Assembly: GCF_004340685.1 (NCBI RefSeq)
Contig: NZ_SLUN01000040.1
Span: 1-52,805 of the forward strand
DNA from: Hydrogenispora ethanolica
GTDB lineage: Bacteria > Bacillota > UBA4882 > UBA8346
Length of the DNA: 52,805 nucleotides
Direction: 5' to 3'
Shown: piece after piece, positions 43,523 to 52,769 of the stretch
Position numbering within the stretch: position 1 is the stretch's first letter
Layout of the letters: each line of letters starts with the position of its first letter
Program-made: the position numbers and the translations under genes
The notes under the pieces: generated by a model
Told to the model about the DNA's origin: nothing
Seen by the model: the letters and a program-made list of their open reading frames with translations, nothing else
Database searches by the model: none

Positions 43523-44254
43523 GTGGTGGAAACGACTTTGTTGGATGAAAAAGCGCCGGTTGCTCTATATTACCAGTTAAAAGAAATTTTAGTGGATAAA
43601 ATTAAAAGTAATGAGTGGCAGATTGACAGTAAGATACCCACGGAACGGGAACTGTGCGATCTGTATAAAGTCAGTCGGATTACAGTTCGGCAAGCCTTGG
43701 AAGAGCTGGAGAACGAAGGGCTTCTATATCGAAAACAAGGCAAGGGTACTTTTGTAACGGCTCCCAAGATTGAACAGCGACTGTCCAAATTTTACAGTTT
43801 CAGTGAAGAAATTCGCAACATGGGCTATACTCCAAGCACCAAAGTGATCGAGTTCAAAAAACTGGCCATTGATGAAAGCATTGCCAAACATTTCACGGAA
43901 AAAGAAAGTGAAGTTTATTATATTCGGCGGCTCCGGCTGGCCAATAACGAACCATTTGCCATTGAAACCTCCTATATTCCTTTTGACTTATGTCCCGGTT
44001 TGACGATGGAAGAGGTCTCTGGCAAGGGCTTGTATAATACGATGAAAACCAAGTATGGCATAATTCCCAATGAAGCGGTTGAGACTTTTGAAGCGGTAAT
44101 TATCAACCCCAACGATGCCCTGCATCTTCGGGTCGGTAAAAACTCTCCCGGACTTTTATTGGAAAGAACCACGTATGCCAATCAAAGAATGGTAGAGTTT
44201 TGCCACGGGGTTATCCGGGGCGATCGTTATAAATATCGGGTGGTATTGAAATAA
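43523..44254 (+). CDS. GntR family regulator, HutC subfamily
   Basis: Regulator of 243 residues. N-terminal winged helix (about residues 12-78) with VALYYQLKEILVDKI, IPTERELCDLYKVSRITVRQAL and LLYRKQGKGTFV; the C-terminal UTRA domain senses small ligands, commonly sugar phosphates. The start is uncertain: GTG 43523 opens the frame, but TTG 43538 lies 8 nt behind GGTGG and may be the true start. It heads the operon of SIS, kinase, GH4 and importer genes and probably represses both itself and them. Confidence 0.92.
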   Translation: MVETTLLDEKAPVALYYQLKEILVDKIKSNEWQIDSKIPTERELCDLYKVSRITVRQALEELENEGLLYRKQGKGTFVTAPKIEQRLSKFYSFSEEIRNMGYTPSTKVIEFKKLAIDESIAKHFTEKESEVYYIRRLRLANNEPFAIETSYIPFDLCPGLTMEEVSGKGLYNTMKTKYGIIPNEAVETFEAVIINPNDALHLRVGKNSPGLLLERTTYANQRMVEFCHGVIRGDRYKYRVVLK

Positions 44255-44287
44255 ACGGGTCAATAAACGGAAACGAGGTGATAAAAA

Positions 44288-44316
44288 TTTGGAAATAATG
44301 GTTATAACAATATAAT
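44288..44316 (+). promoter_or_regulatory. Promoter of the SIS-kinase-GH4 operon with operator half-site
   Basis: TTTGGA (44288-44293) and TATAAT (44311-44316) are 17 bp apart. ACAATATA (44307-44314), one full arm of the palindrome found in the regulator's promoter, overlaps the -10. Confidence 0.55.
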
Positions 44317-44358
44317 GAATTGATCATTAAAGAATAAATAGGAAAGCGAGATAAATTC

Positions 44359-45402
44359 ATGGACCATACCTATATGGAGATAAAATCCCAATTTGCAGCA
44401 TTACGAAAGACTTTTGATTATATCGCGGCGCGCCAAGATGAAGTGCTCAAATTCTACAAGGAGAAAGCACCGCAAAGTATCGTCTTTACGGGGTGCGGTT
44501 CCAGCTATAGCCTTTGTCAGTCGGCGGAATTTACTAGCAGGATAAGGTTGGGCAAGCCGGCAGCCGCCATTCCTTCAGGGGATTTGATGCTTCATGCCAA
44601 AAACTATTTAAAAATGCTTGAGGGGGCGCTCGTTATCGCTCCGACCCGCTCCGGAAGCACCAGCGAAGTAATACACGCGATTCATAACGTAAAATTCTTA
44701 CAGCCATCCTTGCCGGTTATCGGAATTACTTGTGTAGAGAATTCCGACTTAGCCAAAATTGCCGATTTGACATTGGAAATTCCATGGGCTTTTGATGAAA
44801 GCGTCTGTCAGACAAGGACCGTTACCAATCTCTATTTGGTCAATTTACTCGTGCTGGCTTATTTATCCGGAGATCAAAAGTTAATCAAGGAACTTGATGC
44901 GGCGATCAGCGCCGGGGACGGTTTCATCGCAAAATACGAAGGAAAATTGAAAATTGTTGCGGGAAATGACTGGCAGGATGCATTGATACTGGCCGATGGG
45001 GAACTGCAAGGGCTTGCCAGCGAAGGCGCTCTGGCGTTCACCGAAATCGCCAGAGTTCCCGGGCGTTATCATCATCTATTGGATGTCCGGCATGGACCCA
45101 TGGTATTAGTCAATAACCGCACTTTGGCGGTTGTGAGCTTAGACGGTGAAGTGACTCCTTATCACCTGGACTTGCTGCGTGATTTGGTCCAAAAAGGGGT
45201 AATGGTGATTACCTATAGCAATTCCGAGATTCCGCCAGTCCCCGGGGTGGCGTTGCAAGTTTCAGCCGATCTGGAGCTGGATGGCGCTGCATCCGGAATT
45301 CTGTTTATCTATATCGCGCAGGCGCTTGCTTATTATAAAGCAATTCAGAAAGGCGTTAATCCGGATCAGCCGGAGGGGTTGGACCCTTGGATTAAATTGT
45401 AA
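44359..45402 (+). CDS. SIS-domain sugar isomerase/deaminase (AgaS/GlmS C-terminal type)
   Basis: Protein of 347 residues with two SIS folds. The first has VFTGCGSSYSLCQSAEF and the phosphate-binding APTRSGSTSEVIHAI; the second has ARVPGRYHHLLDVRHGPMVLV. This layout fits ketose-6-phosphate aldose isomerase or amino-sugar-6-phosphate deaminase (AgaS-like) and also fructosamine-6-phosphate deglycase. With a PfkB kinase and a GatZ-like protein in the same operon I favour the amino-galactose to tagatose-6-phosphate step; that is inference. It is the first structural gene after the promoter. Confidence 0.85.
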   Translation: MDHTYMEIKSQFAALRKTFDYIAARQDEVLKFYKEKAPQSIVFTGCGSSYSLCQSAEFTSRIRLGKPAAAIPSGDLMLHAKNYLKMLEGALVIAPTRSGSTSEVIHAIHNVKFLQPSLPVIGITCVENSDLAKIADLTLEIPWAFDESVCQTRTVTNLYLVNLLVLAYLSGDQKLIKELDAAISAGDGFIAKYEGKLKIVAGNDWQDALILADGELQGLASEGALAFTEIARVPGRYHHLLDVRHGPMVLVNNRTLAVVSLDGEVTPYHLDLLRDLVQKGVMVITYSNSEIPPVPGVALQVSADLELDGAASGILFIYIAQALAYYKAIQKGVNPDQPEGLDPWIKL

Positions 45403-45458
45403 TTGGATACGCATTCGTTTCGAAAAAGTCTATTGCCTATCGAATAGAGGTGAACCAC

Positions 45459-46379
45459 TTGCCGGAATTTGATGTTTTAACATTGGCAGATCTCAATGTG
45501 GACTTGATCTTATCGGATGCCGCTCCCGAGTTTGGTCAGAAGGAGAAGATCATATCCGGGTATTTACTGGAGGTAGGCGGTTCCTGTCCGATCTTCGCCT
45601 GTCAGGCCGCAAAGTTGGAATTGAGGACGGCGGTGGCCGGAGCGATCGGGTCTAATCTGTTTGGCGATTTTATAATGGCCCGCCTGCGTGAATGCGGAGT
45701 GAATGTCAGTGAAGTCGAGGTGGTGGATGGACTGCGGACAGCCGCTAGTTTTGCGCTCTGCCGCGGCAATGACCGCGCCATCCTTACCGACATTAGCGGA
45801 ATAACCGCCATGTCGCCCCAGCGCGTCACTGACCAGCTGTTAAGGAAGGCCGGCCATCTTCATGTGGGAAGTTATTTTCTATTAACCAATCTGCAACCCC
45901 ATCTTCCGGAGATCGCCCGGCGGGCGAAACGTTTGGGCTTGACGGTCAGCCTGGACACGAATTGGGATCCCGCTGAGCAATGGCAGGGAGTCCGGGAGGT
46001 TTTAGAATTTACCGATCTGTTTTTGCCGAACGAAAATGAAATTTTGGCGATCACGGGGAGGCGGGATTTGGAGGCGGCGCTGGCGGAGGTGGCCCGGTTC
46101 GTTCCGTTGGTCGTGGTAAAAAGAGGTTCCCAGGGGGCCATCGCCTGCAACGGAAAGCGTACCTGGACCGTACCGGCTTATCAAGCGGATTATATCGATG
46201 GAGTGGGAGCCGGAGACAGTTTTGATGCCGGTTTTATAAAAGGTTACTTGAGCGGATTTTCTGTTGAAAGGTCCTTGCGCTTGGCTAGCTATTGTGGGGC
46301 GCAGAATACGACTGCCACGGGCGGCCTCAAAGGCCAACCGTATTGGAGAGACCTTCCTCAGGAATTTTTGGCGGAATGA
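45459..46379 (+). CDS. PfkB family carbohydrate kinase
   Basis: Kinase of 306 residues of the ribokinase superfamily. The N-terminal DLNVDLIL and GGSCPIFACQAAKL and the C-terminal catalytic motif DGVGAGDSFDAGF (D253 as base) are clear. Substrate may be tagatose 6-phosphate, fructose 6-phosphate or a free sugar. I chose TTG 45459, 5 nt behind AGAGGTGA; GTG 45450 overlaps that site. It follows the SIS gene by 56 bp and precedes the GH4 gene. Confidence 0.9.
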   Translation: MPEFDVLTLADLNVDLILSDAAPEFGQKEKIISGYLLEVGGSCPIFACQAAKLELRTAVAGAIGSNLFGDFIMARLRECGVNVSEVEVVDGLRTAASFALCRGNDRAILTDISGITAMSPQRVTDQLLRKAGHLHVGSYFLLTNLQPHLPEIARRAKRLGLTVSLDTNWDPAEQWQGVREVLEFTDLFLPNENEILAITGRRDLEAALAEVARFVPLVVVKRGSQGAIACNGKRTWTVPAYQADYIDGVGAGDSFDAGFIKGYLSGFSVERSLRLASYCGAQNTTATGGLKGQPYWRDLPQEFLAE

Positions 46380-46434
46380 TAAATTCCGTCCGGGTTTATC
46401 GGGCTTTTTACTTTGAATCAAGGGAGGGGACAAA

Positions 46435-47760
46435 ATGGCTAGGAAGATCGCATTTATCGGCGCCGGCAGTTTAGAGTTTACCCGGGAATTGGTCCGGGAT
46501 ATCCTGACTTTTCCGGCACTTGCCGGAAGCACGATAGCGTTAATGGATATCCATGCCGAACGGCTGGCTTTCGCGAAATCGGCCGTGGAAAAAATTGTCG
46601 CAGCCGGAAACTACCCGGCAAAAGTAATTGCAACCGATAATCGGGTTGAGGCCTTAAAAGGCGCTGATGCGGTACTTTGCACCATTCTGTCGGGCGGCGT
46701 GAACGTTTGGCGTCATGACATTGAAATTCCCCAAAAATACGGCATCGACATCTGTGTCGGCGACACCCGCGGACCGGCCGGCATTTTTAGGGCCTTGCGG
46801 ACCATACCGGTGATGCTCGACATTTTAAAGGATGTGGAAGATCATTGCCCGGAAGCTGTTTTTTTAAATTATACCAATCCGATGGCGATGTTATGCCGGG
46901 CAATGCAGCAACAAAGCAAAGTCAAAGTGACCGGCTTGTGCCACAGCGTGCAAGGAACCGCTAAAATGCTGGCCCAATGGATTGGCGCTCCGTTTCAGGA
47001 GATCACCTACCTATGCGCCGGCATCAACCATATGGCGTGGTATTTGGAGTATCAATGGAAGGGGCGGGACGCTTATCCGCTGATTCGCGAAGCCCTTCAG
47101 AGACCGGAGATTTACAATGAGGAGATCGTGCGGAACGAGATGTTTCAACATCTGGGCTATTATACCACCGAATCCAGCGGCCATAGCTCCGAATATAATC
47201 CTTGGTTCCGCAAGAGACCTGATTTGATTGAAAAATATTGTTCTCCGGGCACGGGATGGAATCCGGGGCACCACGCTTATATTTTGCAAGAGTATCTTAA
47301 AGCGGAGTCGACTTGGAGAACGGATACTCAAAAATGGCTTGAGAGCGAGGAACCGGTTGATCTCCGGCGCGGGTTGGAATACGCGGCGTATATCTTGAAT
47401 GCTACGCTTGGCGATGGGGAACTTTATAAATTCAACGGCAATGTGAGAAATTTCGGCCTCGTTGACAATCTGCCGCAAGGGTGTTGCGTCGAAGTCCCGG
47501 TTCTGGCTTCTCCGCGGGGGTTCGAGCCGATCTATGTCGGGCCGTTGCCGGCCAACGTGGCGATAATGACCCATGCCGCCGCAAGCTGTGAGGAATTGGC
47601 GGTTCAGGGCGGAATCGCGGGGGACCGGGATCTGATTTATCAGGCAATATATTTCGATCCGCTTACCGCGGCCGTATTAAGTCTGGCTGAGATCAGAAAA
47701 ATGGTTGATGAGATGTTTATGATCAACAAAGATTGGTTGCCCCAGTTTAAGATCGGTTAA
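46435..47760 (+). CDS. GH4 family glycosidase, alpha-galactosidase (MelA) type
   Basis: NAD- and metal-dependent glycosidase of 441 residues. The Rossmann loop IGAGSLEF lies near the start; [20 protein letters not shown] and CHSVQGTA (C169, H170 as metal ligands) match the MelA-like alpha-galactosidases, and GINHMAWY carries the further active-site histidine. GH4 enzymes act by oxidation and elimination, and many take galactosides, glucosides or their 6-phosphates. With an ABC importer rather than a PTS, the substrate is probably not phosphorylated. A role on alpha-galactosaminides is possible given the SIS and tagatose-type genes. Confidence 0.93.
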   Translation: MARKIAFIGAGSLEFTRELVRDILTFPALAGSTIALMDIHAERLAFAKSAVEKIVAAGNYPAKVIATDNRVEALKGADAVLCTILSGGVNVWRHDIEIPQKYGIDICVGDTRGPAGIFRALRTIPVMLDILKDVEDHCPEAVFLNYTNPMAMLCRAMQQQSKVKVTGLCHSVQGTAKMLAQWIGAPFQEITYLCAGINHMAWYLEYQWKGRDAYPLIREALQRPEIYNEEIVRNEMFQHLGYYTTESSGHSSEYNPWFRKRPDLIEKYCSPGTGWNPGHHAYILQEYLKAESTWRTDTQKWLESEEPVDLRRGLEYAAYILNATLGDGELYKFNGNVRNFGLVDNLPQGCCVEVPVLASPRGFEPIYVGPLPANVAIMTHAAASCEELAVQGGIAGDRDLIYQAIYFDPLTAAVLSLAEIRKMVDEMFMINKDWLPQFKIG

Positions 47761-47910
47761 TCCGAATGATTCGGAGGAGGATCTTGAGGCCGGTATGGAA
47801 AAGGAGGTGTTAAAAGCGTTTGAAAAAACGACCTTTAACCAGGGTTTGTCGGAACGTTTAGAAAGTACAAAATCATATTTGCTAGAAAATTGATGAAAGG
47901 GACGGTAGAA

Positions 47911-49218
47911 ATGAAGAAAGCATATCGCCGGTTGTTTTTGGCAATCTTTTGTACCTTCATATTTTCCATAGCAATCAATTTTCATGGGCAACAAAGTTTT
48001 GCGGCAGGAGCCAAAAATGTAACCATTACTTATTGGACCCACGATGAACCCACTTTTTTGGCTGCGAACAAAGAGCTCATCGCCAGATTTGAAAAACAAT
48101 ATCCCAACATTAAAGTGAAACATCAGTATTTTCCCTACGATGTTTTAGAAGCCAAAGAAAAAGCGGCTTATGCCACAAAAAATGAAAGCGATGTCCAACA
48201 GATCTTTGGCAGTTGGGCGATTGAGTTCACCAAACATGGGCTTTTTGATGCAGTGCCGAAGAGCATGGCGGATGAGGCCAAACGCAAGTATTTCCAGGCT
48301 CCGCTGGGCGGTTATACCTTCCAAGGGAAACTATACGGCATTCCGCGCGAGTTTAATCTGGAAAACGGAGGGGTATTATACTATCCCAATGAAATAGCGG
48401 CGGCCGGATGGGAAAAATTCCCTGAAACGTATCAAGATTTGGTTGGTTTAGCCCAGAAACTTACCAAATATGACAGCAAGGGAAACATAACCCATTATGG
48501 GTTCGATTTTAGCTCGACGGACAATGTGCCTTACTTGTTCTTGTCATTAATTTTGCAACAAGGCGGCAACTACTGGAAGCCTGATAATGTCCATGTGACA
48601 TTTACGACTCCGGAAGCAGAAAAGGCCATGCAGGCAATGGCGGATTTAATCCTAAAATATAAAGTTTGCGATATGAAACATAGCAATGACCCCAATGTCG
48701 ATATCTCGGATTATTTCTTTAAAGGAACTTCAGGTATGTGTTTTCGGGGACCATGGGTTATCGCAAACGGCGTCAATACGTATAAGTTAAAGAATTTCCG
48801 ATATGCTCCGATGCCTTCTTTTACCGGAAAATCTTTGGCTTTTGCCGCGGAATCGGGTTGGGGCGAAGTTGTATCAGCCCGGTCGAAAAATAAGAAAGCA
48901 GCTTGGACTTTTATTAAATTTATTACCTCCCAAAAGAACAATCTGCTCTTTAATTCCAAAACCTATACCATCCCCGCGGATAAATCCGTTGCCGCTTCGG
49001 CTGAGTTTATGAAAGCGAATCCCTTAATTAAGCCATCTTTGGATGTTTTGCCGTACGGAAGACCCATCGGTCCGCTGCAAAGCGTGGATCGGTTCAAACA
49101 AGAAATCGTTTATGCCCAGTTCCAAAAGGTGGTTGATAAAAAGATAGATATTAAAACCGCTTTAAAAGCCATTGAGACGCAGACGAACAGCATGATCGAC
49201 GAACTACTTGCCCAATAA
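47911..49218 (+). CDS. Extracellular sugar-binding protein of ABC importer D
   Basis: Secreted binding protein of 435 residues with an N-terminal signal peptide (MKKAYRRLFLAIFCTFIFSIAI) cleaved probably at SFAAG; no usable lipobox. The mature part starts VTITYWTHDEPTF. I start at ATG 47911 behind AAAGGG; the frame opens at TTG 47890 without a ribosome site. It is 150 bp behind the GH4 gene and 100 bp before the permeases. The ligand is probably an alpha-galactoside. Confidence 0.93.
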   Translation: MKKAYRRLFLAIFCTFIFSIAINFHGQQSFAAGAKNVTITYWTHDEPTFLAANKELIARFEKQYPNIKVKHQYFPYDVLEAKEKAAYATKNESDVQQIFGSWAIEFTKHGLFDAVPKSMADEAKRKYFQAPLGGYTFQGKLYGIPREFNLENGGVLYYPNEIAAAGWEKFPETYQDLVGLAQKLTKYDSKGNITHYGFDFSSTDNVPYLFLSLILQQGGNYWKPDNVHVTFTTPEAEKAMQAMADLILKYKVCDMKHSNDPNVDISDYFFKGTSGMCFRGPWVIANGVNTYKLKNFRYAPMPSFTGKSLAFAAESGWGEVVSARSKNKKAAWTFIKFITSQKNNLLFNSKTYTIPADKSVAASAEFMKANPLIKPSLDVLPYGRPIGPLQSVDRFKQEIVYAQFQKVVDKKIDIKTALKAIETQTNSMIDELLAQ

Positions 49219-49318
49219 CATCGCGGATCCATATAAAGGACGGAGGTGGTTTACGGTTCATCGATCCGTAAACCACCCGAGTATGAACGAATAACCATAG
49301 ATTTGGGGGCAAACAGCC

Positions 49319-50242
49319 GTGAGCGATTTGGCCAAAAACGAAGATAAATCCCAAAAATCAAGTCTTTTTGCTTCACAACGCAAATTTGTTCTTTTCTCCC
49401 TGACACCGATCTTGTGCTTATTTATCCTCTTTTCTTTATTGCCGATCGTGCTAAGTTTGATTCTGGCCTTTTACAATTACTCGCCGTTAAATCCAAAACC
49501 GCCGTTTGTAGGCTTGCAAAACTTTATCAACTTATGGAGCGACCAGGTTTTTCATAAGAGTTTTTTTAATACCCTAAAATTCGTCGCCATCGCAGTGAGC
49601 GCCAACTTGGTTCTGGCGGTGCTGATTGCGGTTTCCATCAACAGCATTGCCAAGAAGTTTTTTAAGAACTTCTTTCGAACTTTATATTTTCTTCCGACCA
49701 TCGCGCCATTGGTTGCAGTCTCCTTAATCTGGGCCACCATGTTCGATCCGAACTATGGAGTGGTCAACATGGTGCTTGGCCTCTTTGGCAAGCATACCAT
49801 GATTTACTGGCTGACCAGCGATCGCCTGGCCTTGCTTTCAGTGGTGATTGTTACATTATGGGCGGATCTGGGCTATAATATCGTAATTCTCATGGCCGGT
49901 CTCGATTCAATCCCGAAGATGTTTTATGAAGCGGCCCGTATTGATGGAGCGAACCGTTTTCATACCTTCTGGGAGATTACCTTGCCGTTGCTCACCCGAA
50001 CCTTGTTGTTTGTCTCGGTGATGACTGTGATATCGTATTTTCAAGTATTTACCCAGGTCCAAGTGATGACGAACGGCGGACCCGATTACTCATCCGAAGT
50101 GCTGGCTTTTACAATCTATAAAGATGCATTCCGGTTTATGAAAATGGGCTATGCTTCGGCAATATCGGTGATCCTTTTAGGAGTCATCATGGTCGTGTCG
50201 GTATTGCAACTAAAACTAGGCAAAGCGGATTGGGAGTATTAA
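49319..50242 (+). CDS. Sugar ABC transporter permease, MalF/UgpA type
   Basis: Membrane protein of 307 residues with a short charged N-terminus and six segments, beginning FVLFSLTPILCLFILFSLLP. The EAA loop reads YEAARIDGANRFHTF then WEITLPLLTRTL. Start is GTG at 49319 behind TTGGGGG. It belongs to importer D. Confidence 0.94.
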   Translation: MSDLAKNEDKSQKSSLFASQRKFVLFSLTPILCLFILFSLLPIVLSLILAFYNYSPLNPKPPFVGLQNFINLWSDQVFHKSFFNTLKFVAIAVSANLVLAVLIAVSINSIAKKFFKNFFRTLYFLPTIAPLVAVSLIWATMFDPNYGVVNMVLGLFGKHTMIYWLTSDRLALLSVVIVTLWADLGYNIVILMAGLDSIPKMFYEAARIDGANRFHTFWEITLPLLTRTLLFVSVMTVISYFQVFTQVQVMTNGGPDYSSEVLAFTIYKDAFRFMKMGYASAISVILLGVIMVVSVLQLKLGKADWEY

Positions 50243-50269
50243 TCGGGCAATGAATGGGAGGTCGTGGAG

Positions 50270-51088
50270 ATGAAAGAAGAAAAGTCAAATGGCTGGTTGA
50301 CAATCATGCTTTGCATTGGCGCGGTGATCGTCATCTTTCCGTTTTTATGGACGGTCCTGTCCGCTTTTAAAACACCTTATGAAATTATTAAGATTCCTCC
50401 TAGTTTTTTTCCGGCCCGACTGTATTGGGGAGGATTTCAAAAAGTATTGTTTGAAGCCCCTTTTTTGTTGTGGATGGTCAATAGCTTATTGGTGGCGGTG
50501 ACCACTACGGTAATTACGATGTTTACCAGCGCCTTGGCGGGGTATATTTACGCCAAATTTGATTTCCCCGGCAAACGTCTCAGTTTCCTGGCGATTCTCG
50601 CTACGCTGATGGTGCCTTTTGAAGTCATATTGATCTCAACCTATATGGTAGCGGACAAACTGGGCTTATTGAACTCGCTGGCGGGATTAATCGTTCCAGC
50701 CATGGTCAGCGCTTTCGGGATTTTTCTGTGCAAACAGTTTATTGAAGCCATACCGAGCGATCTGGTGGAATCCGGCAGGGTTGACGGTGCCTCCGAATTG
50801 CGTATTTTCTTTCAGATTATCGTTCCGGAGATCCGGCCGGTATTATCGGCCTTGGCTATTTTTACCTTTATGGGGAGCTGGAATAATTATTTATGGCCGC
50901 TGGTCGCTATAAATGATATGGAAAAGATGACGGTTCCGCTCGCCCTCTATTATTTCAATACGGCGCATGTTGCCCAATATAATGTGGTAATGGCGGCGGC
51001 GACCCTGATTATGATTCCGGTAATTATTGTTTATCTAATCTTCCAAAGACAATTCATCGAAGGGCTGGCCATGACCGGAATCAAATAA
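50270..51088 (+). CDS. Sugar ABC transporter permease, MalG type
   Basis: Membrane protein of 272 residues with six segments. The EAA loop is divergent, VESGRVDGASELRIF then FQIIVPEIRP, with serine and glycine in place of two alanines. ATG 50270 lies 8 nt behind GGGAGG; the GTG six bases earlier is less likely. It ends IEGLAMTGIK. No ATPase gene follows; the next gene is a GatZ-like protein. Confidence 0.93.
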   Translation: MKEEKSNGWLTIMLCIGAVIVIFPFLWTVLSAFKTPYEIIKIPPSFFPARLYWGGFQKVLFEAPFLLWMVNSLLVAVTTTVITMFTSALAGYIYAKFDFPGKRLSFLAILATLMVPFEVILISTYMVADKLGLLNSLAGLIVPAMVSAFGIFLCKQFIEAIPSDLVESGRVDGASELRIFFQIIVPEIRPVLSALAIFTFMGSWNNYLWPLVAINDMEKMTVPLALYYFNTAHVAQYNVVMAAATLIMIPVIIVYLIFQRQFIEGLAMTGIK

Positions 51089-51193
51089 AAAGCCGGGCGC
51101 TTCCGATGATAATGGCCTCGCGCCGCTAGGAACCGCGGATGATGCAATTCGGTGAATCGCTTGAACCGTTATCATTACGAAAGGAATTTAGCC

Positions 51194-52555
51194 ATGAAAG
51201 ACGACCCGAATTTTTTCGAGCATCCATTGCTCAAAATGATCCAGCAACAAAAAGAAAGCCGTTCAGCAGGCATTTATTCCATTTGTTCCGCCAACCGGTT
51301 CGTAGTAGAAGCCGCAGTGAAGCAGGCTGAGTATGACCATTCGACGCTCCTGATTGAAGCGACTTCGAATCAGGTCAATCAGTTCGGCGGCTATACCGGG
51401 TTGAACCCCGCACGGTTCGTCGCTTATATTCGGAGTATCGCGGCGCAGATGGACTTTCCCGTCTCCCAAATCATGCTGGGCGGCGATCATCTGGGACCGA
51501 ATCCCTGGCAAAATGAGGCGGCCTCCACTGCCATGGCTAAGGCCCGTGATATGGTCCGGGATTATGTTTTGGCCGGTTTTGAAAAGATACACCTCGATGC
51601 CAGTATGCGTTGTGCCGATGATCCCGGGGCTCGTTCCGGTCCCTTGGCGGATGAACTAATCGCCGAGCGGGCAGCGGAGCTATGCTTGGCGGCGGAGTCG
51701 GCTTACCGCAGCAATCAAACCAAGCTGAAAGCGCCTTTTTATGTGATTGGCACGGAGGTGCCCGTGCCGGGAGGAGCCCGCGAGGCTGGAGAATCGGTAG
51801 CGGCAACCAGAGCCGAAGCCGCCAGGCATACGATTGAAATAACCAAAAAGGCGTTTTATGACAGAGGTCTCCAATCCGCCTGGGAGCGGGTGATCGCATT
51901 GGTGGTCCAACCGGGCGTTGAGTTCGGCGATGAGGCGGTGTTTCGTTATCAAGCGGAAAAGGCCAGAGAGCTTTCGCAGCTGATTGAAGCATACCCTGGC
52001 TTGGTATATGAGGCGCATTCCACCGATTATCAGACTCGCCAAGCCCTTGGCGAAATGGTGAGAGATCACTTTGCGATTTTAAAGGTAGGGCCCGCCTTAA
52101 CCTTTGCCTTCCGGGAGGCGGTTTTTGCTTTAGAAATGATGGAGAGCGAGTGGTTGACCGGAAAAACCGGAATCACCTTATCCCGCGTAAGGAATGTTCT
52201 GGATGAGGCCATGCTGGAGCAGCCGGGTTATTGGCAAAAACATTATCATGGCGATGCTTTCGATTTGCAATATGCCAGAAAATATAGTTTTAGCGACCGT
52301 TCCCGTTATTATTGGCTGCATCCCAGGGTCAATCAAGCATTGAACGTCTTGCTTTCGAATCTGTCCCAAACCGCCGTTCCCCTGACCTTACTCGATCAGT
52401 TTATGCCGCGCCAAGCTGCGGCAGTGGTGCAAGGAAAACTCAATAATCACCCGATTGGTTTAATCCACCACAAAATCATGGAGGTCATTTCCACATATGC
52501 CTCGGCATGCGGCTTTGGAAAAAAAGAACTGGAATTGGGGAAGAAAGCCCAATGA
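51194..52555 (+). CDS. D-tagatose-bisphosphate aldolase subunit GatZ/KbaZ-like protein
   Basis: Soluble TIM-barrel protein of 453 residues, full length for the GatZ/KbaZ family. Typical parts are GIYSICSANRFVVEAA, LLIEATSNQVNQFGGYTG, ILGGDHLGPN-like MLGGDHLGPNPW, and VIGTEVPVPGG. In enterobacteria these proteins support the catalytic subunit GatY/KbaY that splits tagatose 1,6-bisphosphate into triose phosphates. No GatY/KbaY gene is in the window, so the catalytic partner lies elsewhere or the protein has another activity. ATG 51194 follows GAAAGGA; the frame opens at GTG 51152 without a ribosome site. Confidence 0.92.
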   Translation: MKDDPNFFEHPLLKMIQQQKESRSAGIYSICSANRFVVEAAVKQAEYDHSTLLIEATSNQVNQFGGYTGLNPARFVAYIRSIAAQMDFPVSQIMLGGDHLGPNPWQNEAASTAMAKARDMVRDYVLAGFEKIHLDASMRCADDPGARSGPLADELIAERAAELCLAAESAYRSNQTKLKAPFYVIGTEVPVPGGAREAGESVAATRAEAARHTIEITKKAFYDRGLQSAWERVIALVVQPGVEFGDEAVFRYQAEKARELSQLIEAYPGLVYEAHSTDYQTRQALGEMVRDHFAILKVGPALTFAFREAVFALEMMESEWLTGKTGITLSRVRNVLDEAMLEQPGYWQKHYHGDAFDLQYARKYSFSDRSRYYWLHPRVNQALNVLLSNLSQTAVPLTLLDQFMPRQAAAVVQGKLNNHPIGLIHHKIMEVISTYASACGFGKKELELGKKAQ

Positions 52556-52753
52556 GCCTGGTCTCGTTCAAAGAACTATTCAACATTGGTTCGATCGAGG
52601 GTTATCTGCGGTTTTGATTTTTAACGGAAAACTTCGCCCTTGCCAACCTCCGCAAGGTCTTTCGGCCTTCCATGATGGTTATTCCTGAAGTTGTCAAGGA
52701 GAAGATTAACTTAACCTGTTGTGCTAGATGAAGTTAACCAAAGACAAGATGTT

Positions 52754-52769
52754 TGATCTTTGAAAACTG
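52754..52769 (+). promoter_or_regulatory. boxA-like rRNA antitermination sequence
   Basis: TGATCTTTGAAAACTG resembles the TGCTCTTTGAAAACT boxA that stands in rRNA leaders and spacers of Bacillota. The window ends 36 bp later, before any rRNA could be read. The stretch 52556-52753 shows no gene I can support. Confidence 0.5.
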
